DNA of 64,000 nucleotides from Caproicibacterium argilliputei (GCF_029211325.2 NZ_CP135996.1:2480001-2544000), one strand, 5' to 3'. Positions 50,133 through 60,310 are shown, numbered from the stretch's first letter. Numbers and translations are program-made. The notes: generated by a model from the sequence alone, not told the origin.

Positions 50133-51692
50133 ATGAAAAAGGTCACGAAAATTGAGGAAAACAAAAAGGCCAATTTTCATGGCAGGAAGCTTCGCGTAGC
50201 CGCTTACTGCCGTGTTTCGACCGATTCTAATGAACAGGCAGAAAGCCTGAAGGCCCAGAAGGAGCACTATGAAAGTTACATCAAGTCGCGCGATGACTGG
50301 GAGTTCGCTGGGCTTTATTATGATGAAGGTATCACTGGCACAAAGAAAGAGAAGCGTCCGCAGCTGCGGAAAATGATGGCCGACTGCAAAGCTGGAAAGA
50401 TCAATTTCATTTTAACCAAATCCATCAGTCGTTTTTCCCGGAATACGGCTGACTGTCTGGAACTGACGCGAAAACTTCTTACACTGAATATTCCCGTTTA
50501 CTTTGAAAAGGAAGACATCAACACCGGGGCAATGGAAAGCGAACTGTTCCTTTCCATCCTCTCCAGTATGGCTCAAAACGAATCTGTTTCCATTTCGCAA
50601 AATGGCAAATGGTCGGTTCAGAAACGATTTGAAAACGGGACCTTCAAAATCAGTTACCCGCCCTACGGCTATGACTGGGACGGAGAAAAGATGGTTATCA
50701 ATCCCGCTCAGGCCCAAGTTGTAAAACAGATTTTTTCTGAAACGCTGTCCGGAAAAAGCAGCCCTGCCATTGCGAAGGAACTCAATGCCGGGCATATTCC
50801 CAGCAGGAGAAACGGACATTGGACCAGTACGACTGTCCGCGACATATTGGCCAATGAAAAATACACCGGAGACTGCCTGTTTCAAAAGACTTATACCGAT
50901 TTCCAGTTTAACCGGCATCACAATCGCGGTGAGAAAAACCGGTATTTATTGCAGAACCATCATGAAGCAATCATCAGCCATGAAGATTTCAACATGGCGG
51001 CGGCACTCATTCGTGAACGCGCCGCTGAAAAAGGTGTAGAGAAGGGAAGCCGCAAATATCAGAATCGGTATCCATTTTCCGGGAAGATCATCTGTGGAGA
51101 ATGCGGCAGCACCTTCAAGAGAAGAATCCACACCTGCAGCGATTTCAAATATGCTGCATGGTGCTGCAAAACGCACATTGAGGACAAGAGCAAGTGCTCG
51201 ATGAAGTTCATCAGAGAGGATGCAATTCAGTTTGCCTTTGTCACCATGATAAACAAGCTGGTCTTTGCGCACCGTCTCATTCTGAAGCCCTATGTTGAAA
51301 CCATCAAAAGTTCATCTTCCGACGATGCGGTTCGTCGCGTCCAGAAAATCCAGACGCTTTTGCTGCAGAATGCCGAACAGCGTGAAACGCTCCAGAAACT
51401 CATGGCACAAGGATACCTCGATAAAATCCTTTACAGCAAAGAAAAGAATGAGCTCCTGATGAAGGCCAACGACCTCCGGACGGAAGCTGATTCCCTGAAT
51501 AACCGAAAAAGTGAAGGCATCCACACGGTTACAGAAGCGACCGCCCTTCTCCATTTTACGGAAAAAGGCGTCATGCTGGATGATTTTGACGGGGTGCTTT
51601 TTGAAAAATTCGTTAACCGCATTCTTGTAAAATCCAGAAATGAACTCTGCTTTGAGATGAAATGCGGTCTGACGCTGACAGAAAGGATTTGA
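50133..51692 (+). CDS. large serine recombinase B1
   Basis: This 519-residue integrase starts at ATG after AAGGAGGTGAG. Resolvase domain: YCRVSTD with catalytic Ser29, EGITGTKKEKRPQLRK and KSISRFSRNTADC. Recombinase domain about 165-280, zinc ribbon CGECGSTFKRR ... WCCKTH ... KCSMKF about 322-355, then a coiled coil and the closing ILVKSRNELCFEMKCGLTL. Nearest relative in the window is A1 (1692). It is intact. Confidence 0.95.
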   Translation: MKKVTKIEENKKANFHGRKLRVAAYCRVSTDSNEQAESLKAQKEHYESYIKSRDDWEFAGLYYDEGITGTKKEKRPQLRKMMADCKAGKINFILTKSISRFSRNTADCLELTRKLLTLNIPVYFEKEDINTGAMESELFLSILSSMAQNESVSISQNGKWSVQKRFENGTFKISYPPYGYDWDGEKMVINPAQAQVVKQIFSETLSGKSSPAIAKELNAGHIPSRRNGHWTSTTVRDILANEKYTGDCLFQKTYTDFQFNRHHNRGEKNRYLLQNHHEAIISHEDFNMAAALIRERAAEKGVEKGSRKYQNRYPFSGKIICGECGSTFKRRIHTCSDFKYAAWCCKTHIEDKSKCSMKFIREDAIQFAFVTMINKLVFAHRLILKPYVETIKSSSSDDAVRRVQKIQTLLLQNAEQRETLQKLMAQGYLDKILYSKEKNELLMKANDLRTEADSLNNRKSEGIHTVTEATALLHFTEKGVMLDDFDGVLFEKFVNRILVKSRNELCFEMKCGLTLTERI

Positions 51693-51696
51693 GTCC

Positions 51697-52188
51697 ATGG
51701 GACATACACCATTCGGATACCGGATTGAAAACGGAATTGCCGTCGTTGACAAAGAGAATGCCCGGAAAATACGAAAACTCTACACTAACTATCTTTCCGG
51801 ACTTTCCCTTACCGAAGCCGCTAAAGAAGCCGGTATCGAAATGTACCACTGCTCTGCAAAACGCATCCTGAGAAACCGGCATTACCTCGGCGATGATTTC
51901 TATCCGGCCATTATCGATGCAGATACATTCCGGAAAGCAGAGGAAGAGTTGGAAAGCCGTGCTGAGAAGCTCGGCCGGAAGAACAGGAGAAAGGAAACAG
52001 TTCCACAGGCACCGCCGACGAGGTTTTCCGTAAAACCTGCAGAAAAGCATTTTAATGATCCGGTTCTGCAGGCAGAATACCTCTATGGGCAAATTGAAAG
52101 CGAGGCAGATTCATGGGAAAAGTCATGCTCATTCCTGCAAAAAGGCAGGTCGGGAACAATGAGAGAAAGGAAGAAAATCCAAGGCTGA
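51697..52188 (+). CDS. recombinase-domain protein lacking the catalytic domain (cassette B)
   Basis: This 163-residue counterpart of the 3367 gene starts at an ATG 4 bp after recombinase B1. It begins [25 protein letters not shown], with the [33 protein letters not shown] block, and has no resolvase domain. Its C-terminal 25 codons overlap the start of B2 (76 bp) in another frame, longer than the 14 bp overlap in cassette A. The retained reading frame and matched order argue that it is a real protein. Role inferred: DNA-binding accessory for the two recombinases. Confidence 0.8.
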   Translation: MGHTPFGYRIENGIAVVDKENARKIRKLYTNYLSGLSLTEAAKEAGIEMYHCSAKRILRNRHYLGDDFYPAIIDADTFRKAEEELESRAEKLGRKNRRKETVPQAPPTRFSVKPAEKHFNDPVLQAEYLYGQIESEADSWEKSCSFLQKGRSGTMRERKKIQG

Positions 52189-53681
52189 AAGTTGCAGCCT
52201 ACTGCCGGGTTAGTACGGACAGTGATGAACAGGCGACAAGCTACGACGCACAGGTCAAACACTACACGGAATACATTCAGAAGAATCCGGAATGGGAGTT
52301 CGCAGGCATCTACGCCGACGACGGCATCTCCGGCACGAACACCAAGAAGCGGAATGAATTCAACCGGATGATTGACGACTGCATGGCCGGGAACATCGAC
52401 ATGATTATCACAAAATCCATCAGCCGGTTTGCTCGAAACACGCTGGACTGCCTGAAATACATCCGGCAGCTCAAGGGCAAGAACATCCCGGTCTACTTTG
52501 AAAAGGAATCCATCAATACATTGGATGCAAAAGGTGAAGTCTTGCTGACAATCATGGCCAGCCTTGCCCAGCAGGAAAGCCAGAGCCTTTCGCAAAACGT
52601 AAAACTCGGCCTGCAGTACCGCTACCAGCAGGGAAAAGTGCAGGTCAATCACAACCGATTTCTCGGTTATACCAAAGACGAGAACGGCCATCTCATCATT
52701 GACCTGGAACAGGCAGAGATTGTAAAGAGAATTTACCGCGAATACCTTGAAGGCTCCAGCATGGGCAGGATTGCCGCTGGACTTGAAAAAGATGGCATCC
52801 TCACCGGAGCCGGAAATACGAAATGGCACACCAGTACCATCAACAAAATTCTCCGCAACGAAAAGTACATGGGCGATGCCCTGCTTCAAAAGACTTATAC
52901 GGTCGACTTCCTTACCAAGAAGCGAATCAAGAATAACGGCACGGTTCCGCAATACTACGTGGAAGCCGACCATGAAGCCATTATCCCGAAGGACATCTTC
53001 ATGCAGGTGCAGGAAGAACTGGTCCGCCGCCGTGTGGTGTATGTCAGCCCTTCCGGCAGAAAAAGAAATTTCTCCTGCAGCCACCCATTTGCGCAGATGG
53101 TCTACTGTGGGGAATGTGGAGAGCTTTACCGCCGGATTCACTGGTACAACCGGGGTAAAAAATCCATTGTCTGGCGGTGTATCAGCCGGTTGGAGTCCAC
53201 TTCGGCAAAAGAGCCCTGCCGCAACCGCACGGTGAATGAAACCGTATTGCAGGATGCTTCCGTAAAAGCAATAAATCAGGTTCTTGAAGATAAAGACCAC
53301 TTCACAAACGCCCTGCAGCAGAATATCGCCGCTGCCGTACGGCAAACAGATACCCTTTCGCCAGAGGGAATTCAGAAACGGCTGGAAGAACTGCAAATAG
53401 AACTCATCAAAAAAGCAAACAATCAGGACGATTACAAGGCCATAACAGACGAGATTTTCCGCCTCCGTGCACAGAAACAGCAGTCTGAATCCGAAAGCAC
53501 GCGTCGGGATGAAACCTTAAACCGCATCCGGGAACTGCGGGACTTCATCGCTGCTCAGCCTACCGAACTCACTGAATTTGACGAGACTCTGGTCAAGCGG
53601 CTGATTCAGAAAATCACCGTCTACGCGGACAAGTTTACGGTGGAATTCAAGTCCGGCGTAAGCGTCGATATAAACAAATAA
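52113..53681 (+). CDS. large serine recombinase B2
   Basis: This 522-residue integrase is preceded by GCGAGG and starts at 52113. Resolvase domain: YCRVSTD with catalytic Ser34, [18 protein letters not shown] and [13 protein letters not shown]. Zinc ribbon [14 protein letters not shown]...WRCISR; C-terminal coiled coil ([26 protein letters not shown]). It aligns almost end to end with A2 (3785) and shows no damage. With B1 and the short protein it makes a three-gene integrase set. A convergent hairpin follows. Confidence 0.95.
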   Translation: MGKVMLIPAKRQVGNNERKEENPRLKVAAYCRVSTDSDEQATSYDAQVKHYTEYIQKNPEWEFAGIYADDGISGTNTKKRNEFNRMIDDCMAGNIDMIITKSISRFARNTLDCLKYIRQLKGKNIPVYFEKESINTLDAKGEVLLTIMASLAQQESQSLSQNVKLGLQYRYQQGKVQVNHNRFLGYTKDENGHLIIDLEQAEIVKRIYREYLEGSSMGRIAAGLEKDGILTGAGNTKWHTSTINKILRNEKYMGDALLQKTYTVDFLTKKRIKNNGTVPQYYVEADHEAIIPKDIFMQVQEELVRRRVVYVSPSGRKRNFSCSHPFAQMVYCGECGELYRRIHWYNRGKKSIVWRCISRLESTSAKEPCRNRTVNETVLQDASVKAINQVLEDKDHFTNALQQNIAAAVRQTDTLSPEGIQKRLEELQIELIKKANNQDDYKAITDEIFRLRAQKQQSESESTRRDETLNRIRELRDFIAAQPTELTEFDETLVKRLIQKITVYADKFTVEFKSGVSVDINK

Positions 53682-53683
53682 GA

Positions 53684-53709
53684 GTAAGTTGTCTTGATAG
53701 GCAATTTAC
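53684..53709. terminator. hairpin between recombinase B2 and restriction gene
   Basis: GTAAGTTGTC and GGCAATTTAC pair fully (with G-T pairs) over 10 bp around TTGATA. It lies between two convergent genes; there is no long T run, so efficiency is uncertain. Confidence 0.6.
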
Positions 53710-53710
53710 C

Positions 53711-56700
53711 TTACAGGTTGAACAGCTTTTTCATCTCTTTTTCAAGCGTTCCGTTCTTTGCATAATCCAGCGTGTCGCATAGCTTAATATTGTGCTTATC
53801 GATATGGATCTCATCACTGAATCCAAGAATGTACCTTAGGCAAATCCGGTAGATGATTTCTGTCGGTGCACAACCATATACCTGTTTTGCAAAGATATGA
53901 TTCAATCTTTCCGCATTATCAGGATACAAAACTTTCATACGGTTGCTTTGGTATAGGCGGGTAACAATCTCTGTGATATACATACCCGATTTCATATAAA
54001 GGTCAGCAAATGTATTGTTCGGATCATCGAAGCACCCGGGATTCTCCTGCTCCAGGCGATCAACCATGTTCTTGACCACACGTTTTGGCGTGAAAATTTG
54101 GTTTGTTTTCTGTGGCGGAATATAATCAAAGATGTCACCTTTGCTGGTCTCATTAAAGTAATCGGCCAGTTTGGCGCGTTTCTTCATAAATTCCAGAACT
54201 GCATCATTAAAGACAACTTCATCAAACAGGTGGCCGTCAAAATGTTTCTTGTGTTCCTCGTCTCGAATTCCGTTTCCATTCTCATTCTTTTGGTAGTAGT
54301 CGCCGCCATCGCGAAGCATACGGAACTCATCAAGTGTCACACCTTTACCGGTCTGCGGATTAACAGTCACTTCCCAGAATACATCTGCTGGTACGAGTGA
54401 ATCGAAATTTGCCAGTGTCGTATTTTCATCACCATAGGCCATAAGAAATGCAGGTATGGCACGGGAAAAACCACGCAGGTGATCCCTCACGCTGCCTTCA
54501 ATAGAATCTTTCTTATTATTAAGTTTTTCCGTCTCTACTGTTTTGACGATGGTTTCCGCTGCCTTCTTGACGGTTTCATTACTGTGGAGCTTTTGGTATA
54601 TGCTGTTTACCATGCTGTTATATTCTTTAATGCTTCGTTTCTTATATTCTTCAGCAAGCTTTGAGATTTCCGACATGGGAGCGCCTGATTTTTGTGCATC
54701 GGCGATTTTGTCTTTACGTTCTTTGACAAGTTGGTGATTGCGGATAGCGTAATCACCGTATTCATGGTTGACTACAGTGTCCGTGGTATCCTGAATTTTC
54801 CGCTCCATCTGATTCTGTGTAGATTTTTTCAGGTCATGGCCATACTGCGTTTTTGCTGAGTCTATAAGCGTATTGGCTATAGGCTTGGAAAATTTTTCGC
54901 GAAGTTCCTTCAGTTCATCCTTCTTTGGATCCTTTGTCATCTCAACCTGTTTGGTGATGTCCTCAACTGCAGCTGCCAGCTTTTGATCGACATCCCCATA
55001 TACTTTGTCTCCGAAAAGCTCGCTTGCCATGCCGATAACCTGTTCCTTCGGGACTTCCACGTTACCTTTTTCATTAAGATTTAGCTTATCAGCTGTCCCT
55101 TCGTCAACCTCGACAGGCGCCAGCGTCTTGGGTTCCTCAATTGCTTGCATGCCATTGATAAGATCGATGATCTCTTTCGGTGCTCCGAAAATGCCGGAAA
55201 TGTTGGCAAAAAGAAAGTTGGACATGAAACCGCGCTCTACGACTTCCTTAGCATGGATGTGCCGCGGAATCGTGAGAACAGACTCGGCATCCAGTTCTAT
55301 CATAGATCCCTGGTCATCCTCGCCATAAACAGGGAAAAAATTTAGAAGCTCACGGACATGCTTCTTACGCTGGTCGAAGTCTCCTTTGTCGCCCGCTGTT
55401 TCAGGAATCAGGTCATTGGCGAACTTTTCAAATATCGTCAGTGTACGCGCCGGATCAAAGTCAAAGACATAAGCGTTCTGTTTTCTGTAAGAGTTGCCCT
55501 GTGCATCATGAAACAGGCACGGATTTTGAGCGCGGAAAGCGGCCTGCATGTACAGTGCCGGGCTTGCCATGTTCGAAAGCATCAGCACAGCCGTCCACTC
55601 CGGGATCGTGACGCCGGTCGTCAGCTGGCCAACAGACAGAGTAATGGTCTTATCGTATTCTTTGATGGCCTTTGTGACACGGTCGAATGCCTTCTCGTTT
55701 TCATCATCGTCGTCCAGCTTGCCGTCGCCTGCTGCAAGAATAATGTGATAATCCTTAAACACAGGATGAAGCTCCAGCTTCTTTGCCAAAGCCTTAGCAC
55801 TTGCTACGCGATTCAGCAGCCAGAACGTATGTTTTAGCTCATTTCGCAGCTCCGGAGTAGAAAACGGGAACTTCTCCTGGCGTGTTAGTGCATCAAGGAA
55901 CTTGTCCACATCCGCGTCATGTATGAACTTTCCGGATTCGTTCGTCTTGAAGAACTCATTCAAGTCGAAAGCATATTCTTCAACATCATTGTCTGCAAGC
56001 ACAATACCCTGTTTTACCTTGTCGCGGATGATATCCGACATCTGGTATGTAAACAGACTAAGCCGTGGAAGGTTTTCATACGGGTTCTCAATTTCGCTGG
56101 AATCATTCCAATCACGCTTTTTCTTTTGTTCGTCCGCATATGTCCAGTTGAAAATCGCATCTTCCGCAAATTTGTCATTTGCCAATGCCTTAAACGGCGT
56201 ACCAGAAAGATGCAACGTCCATTTACGCTTAATATGATTGAAAGCGGTATCTGTCTTGTAGGTATCGACACCTTCATGCGCCTCATCTACAATCATAATA
56301 TCCCAGTTTAAGCCTTTGTCTGCGCTTACTTCTGACAACTTATCATACTGCCCTCCGAAATAGAGGGAACCTTTCAGATCCTGCAGGCTCACAAATTCGA
56401 TGCAGCCTTTGGCATGGCTATTTCCATCCAGCACTTTGTCAAGATACTCCTGACGGCTCATCACATATTTTTTGTCTTTAATGCCGTCCACGTTGCTGAC
56501 AAACAGATAGCCGGACTGCGGGCCGAAAAACGTCTCATAGTCCGAATACCATGAATTTGCAATTGCCGGGCGGTTCGTCACAATAAGAATATTCGTCGCA
56601 TCAAGCCTTTTGCACAGGTCATAAGCCGAAAGCGTCTTGCCAAAACGCGGTTTCGCATTCCATAAAAATTCACCATTGCTGTGAGATTTGAAATAATCAA

Positions 56701-57124
56701 GTGCTATCTCAACAGCTTTGTTCTGCTCATCGCGGAGCTTATACGGAATGACCGCGTCCGCGTCATCATCGGAAACAACACCGTGATTCTGGGTAAAATC
56801 AACAAAATCACCCTTTGCGGTATTGGGCGCAATGCAGAACCACTCCGTGCCTTCCTCACGACTGACGCCAAGCTTCTTCAGATAAGCGTGAAAGTCCTTG
56901 TCGGTAAAGGTTCCGAATGGTTCCGTCATGTATGCGGCGCGCAGGTGCCACCATGTTTTATGCGGCACACCGACGGTATGCGTCTGCTCTTTGATGCGGG
57001 TTTCCACATCCCGCTCTGTAAAGCCGATCTTCGTCCAGCCGTCATGGGCAGACACTCCCGGAGTCGTGTACGCATAGCATTGGGGAACAACCGGATAAGC
57101 TGTTTGGATTTTGATGCCCGCCAT
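53711..57124 (-). CDS. restriction protein: GIY-YIG (T5orf172) nuclease, DEAH helicase and degenerate methylase-like C-terminus
   Basis: The ATG at 57124 (after AAAGGAG, 8 bp) overlaps the methylase stop by one base; 1137 residues. Residues 14-100 resemble the T5orf172 GIY-YIG nuclease (YAYTT; KIGFTERDVETRI; GTEWF with the catalytic Glu). The superfamily 2 helicase has Walker A AKPRFGKT (157-164), DEAH (280-283), LSGTPF and a late VGQLTTGVTIPEW. A long coiled region near 680-860 follows. The last 150 residues resemble the first half of an Eco57I-type methylase (IFTPKRVVKNMVDRL; DLYMKSGMYITEIVTRL) with a degenerate SAM motif. It probably translocates and cuts unmodified DNA. Confidence 0.85.
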   Translation of the reverse strand: MAGIKIQTAYPVVPQCYAYTTPGVSAHDGWTKIGFTERDVETRIKEQTHTVGVPHKTWWHLRAAYMTEPFGTFTDKDFHAYLKKLGVSREEGTEWFCIAPNTAKGDFVDFTQNHGVVSDDDADAVIPYKLRDEQNKAVEIALDYFKSHSNGEFLWNAKPRFGKTLSAYDLCKRLDATNILIVTNRPAIANSWYSDYETFFGPQSGYLFVSNVDGIKDKKYVMSRQEYLDKVLDGNSHAKGCIEFVSLQDLKGSLYFGGQYDKLSEVSADKGLNWDIMIVDEAHEGVDTYKTDTAFNHIKRKWTLHLSGTPFKALANDKFAEDAIFNWTYADEQKKKRDWNDSSEIENPYENLPRLSLFTYQMSDIIRDKVKQGIVLADNDVEEYAFDLNEFFKTNESGKFIHDADVDKFLDALTRQEKFPFSTPELRNELKHTFWLLNRVASAKALAKKLELHPVFKDYHIILAAGDGKLDDDDENEKAFDRVTKAIKEYDKTITLSVGQLTTGVTIPEWTAVLMLSNMASPALYMQAAFRAQNPCLFHDAQGNSYRKQNAYVFDFDPARTLTIFEKFANDLIPETAGDKGDFDQRKKHVRELLNFFPVYGEDDQGSMIELDAESVLTIPRHIHAKEVVERGFMSNFLFANISGIFGAPKEIIDLINGMQAIEEPKTLAPVEVDEGTADKLNLNEKGNVEVPKEQVIGMASELFGDKVYGDVDQKLAAAVEDITKQVEMTKDPKKDELKELREKFSKPIANTLIDSAKTQYGHDLKKSTQNQMERKIQDTTDTVVNHEYGDYAIRNHQLVKERKDKIADAQKSGAPMSEISKLAEEYKKRSIKEYNSMVNSIYQKLHSNETVKKAAETIVKTVETEKLNNKKDSIEGSVRDHLRGFSRAIPAFLMAYGDENTTLANFDSLVPADVFWEVTVNPQTGKGVTLDEFRMLRDGGDYYQKNENGNGIRDEEHKKHFDGHLFDEVVFNDAVLEFMKKRAKLADYFNETSKGDIFDYIPPQKTNQIFTPKRVVKNMVDRLEQENPGCFDDPNNTFADLYMKSGMYITEIVTRLYQSNRMKVLYPDNAERLNHIFAKQVYGCAPTEIIYRICLRYILGFSDEIHIDKHNIKLCDTLDYAKNGTLEKEMKKLFNL

Positions 57125-59097
57125 CACGCCATCTCCTTTACATGCGATTCGATGAAGGCTATCTCCTTTTCATCAAGCCCATACTTGCGGTACAGCTGTA
57201 AATCAATTTCATGAATTGATTTTGACCAGTCGATGTCGGAAGTGGAAGTAAAGTCTTGGAGGGGAACATATTTCCATTTTTCAGGTGGATTGTCCTGCGT
57301 TATTTTTAATAATCCAAGCATTGCTCGTGCAAATTTTGACTTTACATATTTCAAACAGGCATTCGCTTCGGCTTCGGTATTAAAAGCTCCTATTCCAATA
57401 AAAGATTGTGTATAGCCGACAAGCGGCTCGCCGACAAGCGGAGTAGATAATACTTCTCCGATTGCACCCGACCCGTTGGACTTTGGTAATACTACTTTGT
57501 ACTTTTCAAGATTACCATTATCAAGAACATATTTCCTCAATATCCATTTATAGATTCTTTTATTTCCGGGTTGAGAAAGTCCTAACACGCGTATGCTCTC
57601 TTCATCGGGTTTGCTTTCCCTAAACATATTCAATTTGTTGAAAGAACTTGTAACAATTCTTTTTTCTCGTCCGTCGCTGCTTATCTGTTCCTTTGCTTCT
57701 GGATAGTCAGAATAAAGAACATCTAAGTCAAATCTGTTTTGTAAAATCATTATGTCTGTCAAAATGCCAGAAGTGAGTTTCGGCGTGACTTTTCTTAATA
57801 CGCTATTCAGCTCCTCAAATGCAGAATATGTGCCAATAGCACCGTAGTCTTTAGACACATCTCTGTATGTCACAGCAACGCCGCCCTTTATGTCAGTGTT
57901 AGAAAAAACTCTGGAGCTGTCTTGTACATATTCCAGAACCTTAAAATGAGAATCTGAAAGTCTCTCTTCATTCCATAGTTTTGGCGTTTTCCCTGCATTA
58001 AACAGAAAACGTGCTGGCGTTATGAGTTCCACCTTATTGGCAACACCATAAGCTGCATCCATAAAATTATTGTAGACTGGCTTGTCTGATGTGTCTTTTG
58101 TATCCTCTTGGAATGGCGGATTTCCGATCACAAAATTGAAAAGTTTATGTTCCATGACTTTCATCTCCCTTAGCTTGTTGAAAAGAATGGAGTTATCTCT
58201 TCTCCAGTCATATATTTTACAGGGTATGGCTTCCGGCTCATCATTGGCCAGATCGGCCATTCCCGGGATGAAATCTGCCAGTGTCATCTGAGGGTACTCT
58301 TCATATGGCTTTCCGAGCGGGACTGTGTCTTTCAGGCCGTCCATCTGCCAGATGTTCCATACAATTTTATTTGCTACTGTCTGAAGCAGCTTCCCGTCAG
58401 GGTTCTTGTCCCACCGTTCCTGATAGTAGTCGATAAATGTCAGGAGCAAATTGATTCGGGCTATCAAGAGATTGTCGCCCTGATACTCGTACCCGTAGGT
58501 CGCCTCGAATGCCCGGATCGTCCATTTGACCCACTCGTCGTAATCCGCAGCATTTTCATTTACAATGCGGAGCTTCCGGTCGAGCTGCCCAATCCGACGC
58601 TTTGGCGGTACGATAAGCTGCCCGGTTGACACATCATAGCGGGATACAAGATAAGGCGCCTCCCCGCAGGTAATTTCCAGTCGCCGCGAATCCACATACT
58701 GTTTCCAGTTTTTTCTTTTTGGAAACGCAATCAGTTCATCAGCAACCATCCATGTGTGGTCATCATTTTCTGCATTGAATATGTCTTTCCTGCCGAACCA
58801 TTCCTCATCACAGTAATTGTTCATCAGGTTGCATAGCCATGCCGGGGTGAAAACCTCGGCCTTTTTTCGTGTGCGTTCCTGCTGTGCCTCCTGAGATTTC
58901 TGGATGCGGGGCTTGATGATGTCCGCATGCTGCAAGAGAAGGCCGCGGCTTATCGGCTCCTTATCTGTGAAGCCATGTCCCAGTTCCTCATAGGTATCGG
59001 TTGCCCAGATGATATTTTTCTTTGTTGATTTATCCTTAAGAAGCAAATCCAAAAGAGAGGCCACCGGACCGCTCTGAATATCTATCAGTTTTTCCAC
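57124..59097 (-). CDS. Eco57I-type adenine methyltransferase of a two-gene R-M system
   Basis: This 657-residue protein matches Eco57I-like R-M methylases. Visible are VFTPAWLCNLMNNYCDEEWFG (82-102), the ITCGEAPYL variant around 142-150, a helical linker, and catalytic NPPF at 326-329 (FVIGNPPFQED). The C-terminal half (KVELITPARFLFNAG; YVQDSSRVFSNTDIKGGVAVTYRD) is typical of target recognition in this group. It begins 18 bp after the HTH gene and is coupled to the GIY-YIG helicase gene. Substrate is probably adenine N6; the site is unknown. Confidence 0.9.
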   Translation of the reverse strand: MEKLIDIQSGPVASLLDLLLKDKSTKKNIIWATDTYEELGHGFTDKEPISRGLLLQHADIIKPRIQKSQEAQQERTRKKAEVFTPAWLCNLMNNYCDEEWFGRKDIFNAENDDHTWMVADELIAFPKRKNWKQYVDSRRLEITCGEAPYLVSRYDVSTGQLIVPPKRRIGQLDRKLRIVNENAADYDEWVKWTIRAFEATYGYEYQGDNLLIARINLLLTFIDYYQERWDKNPDGKLLQTVANKIVWNIWQMDGLKDTVPLGKPYEEYPQMTLADFIPGMADLANDEPEAIPCKIYDWRRDNSILFNKLREMKVMEHKLFNFVIGNPPFQEDTKDTSDKPVYNNFMDAAYGVANKVELITPARFLFNAGKTPKLWNEERLSDSHFKVLEYVQDSSRVFSNTDIKGGVAVTYRDVSKDYGAIGTYSAFEELNSVLRKVTPKLTSGILTDIMILQNRFDLDVLYSDYPEAKEQISSDGREKRIVTSSFNKLNMFRESKPDEESIRVLGLSQPGNKRIYKWILRKYVLDNGNLEKYKVVLPKSNGSGAIGEVLSTPLVGEPLVGYTQSFIGIGAFNTEAEANACLKYVKSKFARAMLGLLKITQDNPPEKWKYVPLQDFTSTSDIDWSKSIHEIDLQLYRKYGLDEKEIAFIESHVKEMA

Positions 59098-59115
59098 AAA
59101 CGGAGTTTCCCTCCT

Positions 59116-59331
59116 TTAAGCCTGTTCATTATCTTCCGTATTGCTTTCTTCTGATGCGCCGCCGGATCTGATCCATTTGTCAATTTCGGACAATTTGAAT
59201 TTCCAAAGCCTGCCGACCTTATAGGCAGGCATATTACGCTTATTGATCCACTGCAGGATGCTTTCGCGTCCAACTCCGAGGTATTCCTGTACTTCTTTAA
59301 GTGTCGACCACTTTTCTATATTTTTATCCAC
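59116..59331 (-). CDS. excisionase-family HTH heading the second restriction operon
   Basis: GGAGGAG is 7 bp before a GTG at 59331, chosen over an ATG 36 bp upstream; 71 residues. It has one HTH with WSTLKEVQEYLGVGRESILQWINKRNMPAYKVGRLWKFKLSEIDKWIRSGG, then an acidic tail. It resembles the protein at 25162, which stands at the same place before the first restriction genes. It lies 18 bp before the methylase. A controller role is likely but not shown. Confidence 0.85.
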   Translation of the reverse strand: MDKNIEKWSTLKEVQEYLGVGRESILQWINKRNMPAYKVGRLWKFKLSEIDKWIRSGGASEESNTEDNEQA

Positions 59332-59460
59332 TGGTCTCTCCTCCATCGCTCGTATGGAACGTAACATGAATTCTTATATTAAAATCCCATCTATGGTTAG
59401 GAAAGCAATTTTCGCCATCTGCGTCCTACATTTCCCACTTGCATTCAAAATTCCCTTCGA

Positions 59461-59486
59461 AGCCACAGACATCAATGTCTGTGGCT
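59461..59486. repeat. perfect 26 bp palindrome in the upstream region of the second R-M operon
   Basis: AGCCACAGACAT-CA-ATGTCTGTGGCT. It lies 130 bp before the HTH start codon and could be a terminator (ATTTTC follows on the plus strand) or an operator. The gene-free stretch 59332-59861 otherwise shows a short minus-strand open stretch (59484-59646; ends ..FFNAAGSRYFTMSASY) that looks like a gene fragment, and TACC-rich repeats near 59650-59700 (GGTACCTGAT twice). Confidence 0.5.
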
Positions 59487-59861
59487 ATTTTCGTATGTTA
59501 GCCCTGTTTGCGTAACTGGCGGACATTGTGAAATAGCGGCTTCCAGCGGCATTAAAGAACTTAATAACAAATGTGCCCTGGTTTTTCTGGTTATTCAAAT
59601 AACCGTACAGCTTTTTAAGAAACTCGTAACTTTTGATGCCGATCACCCCCGGTACCTGATTCTTAGCGTTTCATCTATTCTCTGGTACCTGATGTTTCTC
59701 CGATACTAAAGACAGTTGATCGGAAGGCCCTGATAACAACGAAAACAGACTTTTAAATGCATTATAAGCATTTCACAGACAATCGTCAACTACACAGAGG
59801 TTATAAATTTGTAAACAGATATAAACAGACAATAGTACTCAATAAAGTGAGGTAAAAATTC

Positions 59862-60032
59862 ATGTCAAAAGAAGATAGAGAAATGTGGCGGATCAACATT
59901 GAGAATTCCACCGACACAGTCAGCAAAATTTACGGACCTAAAGTAGCGGCTTCAGTATTTCAAAGGTATAGCGCGACAAGCTTCGACAACCTTAGTGATA
60001 CAGTTGTAAAGAGAAGGAATTTTGTTTTCTGA
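59862..60032 (+). CDS. truncated small conserved protein
   Basis: GTGAGG lies before the ATG at 59862; 56 residues. MSKEDREMWRINIENSTDTVSKIYGPKVAASVFQRYSATSFDNLS resembles the start of short clostridial proteins of about 65-75 residues, without assigned function, that read ..INIENSTDTVSK.YG..V..FVL.KYGA.S.. (from memory). After NLSDTV the sequence departs into KRRNFVF and stops next to IS66 debris, so the end has probably been lost. No function can be given. Confidence 0.5.
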   Translation: MSKEDREMWRINIENSTDTVSKIYGPKVAASVFQRYSATSFDNLSDTVVKRRNFVF

Positions 60033-60136
60033 AATGATATTGTTTTGCAATAGCTTGGTGCATACGTCTCCAGTGTAAGCGTCAAACCAGACGGCGCCTT
60101 GGAAAAGTCAAGAATCGTGCAGAGTATGAACACCCC

Positions 60137-60310
60137 AAATTTCATAGATTCCCAGATTCGGTGCTGCCAATAGTAATACGTCTTTTCGTTGATTTCGTGC
60201 TGTTCGCACCAGTTTCGCACCGTTAATCCGCTGCTGCGGCATTCGGATACGCGCTGCGCCCATTCCTCCATGCGTTGGTTTTTGCCAAGTATCCGCAAAT
60301 CCTTCTCCAT
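60137..60310 (-). pseudogene. IS66 accessory gene (TnpA-type) fragment
   Basis: The minus-strand frame from 60310 encodes LRILGKNQRMEEWAQRVSECRSSGLTVRNWCEQHEINEKTYYYWQHRI, the N-terminus of the IS66-family TnpA accessory protein. Past about 60137 the similarity ends. No TnpB or transposase (TnpC) remains, so this is a leftover piece of an insertion. Confidence 0.75.
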
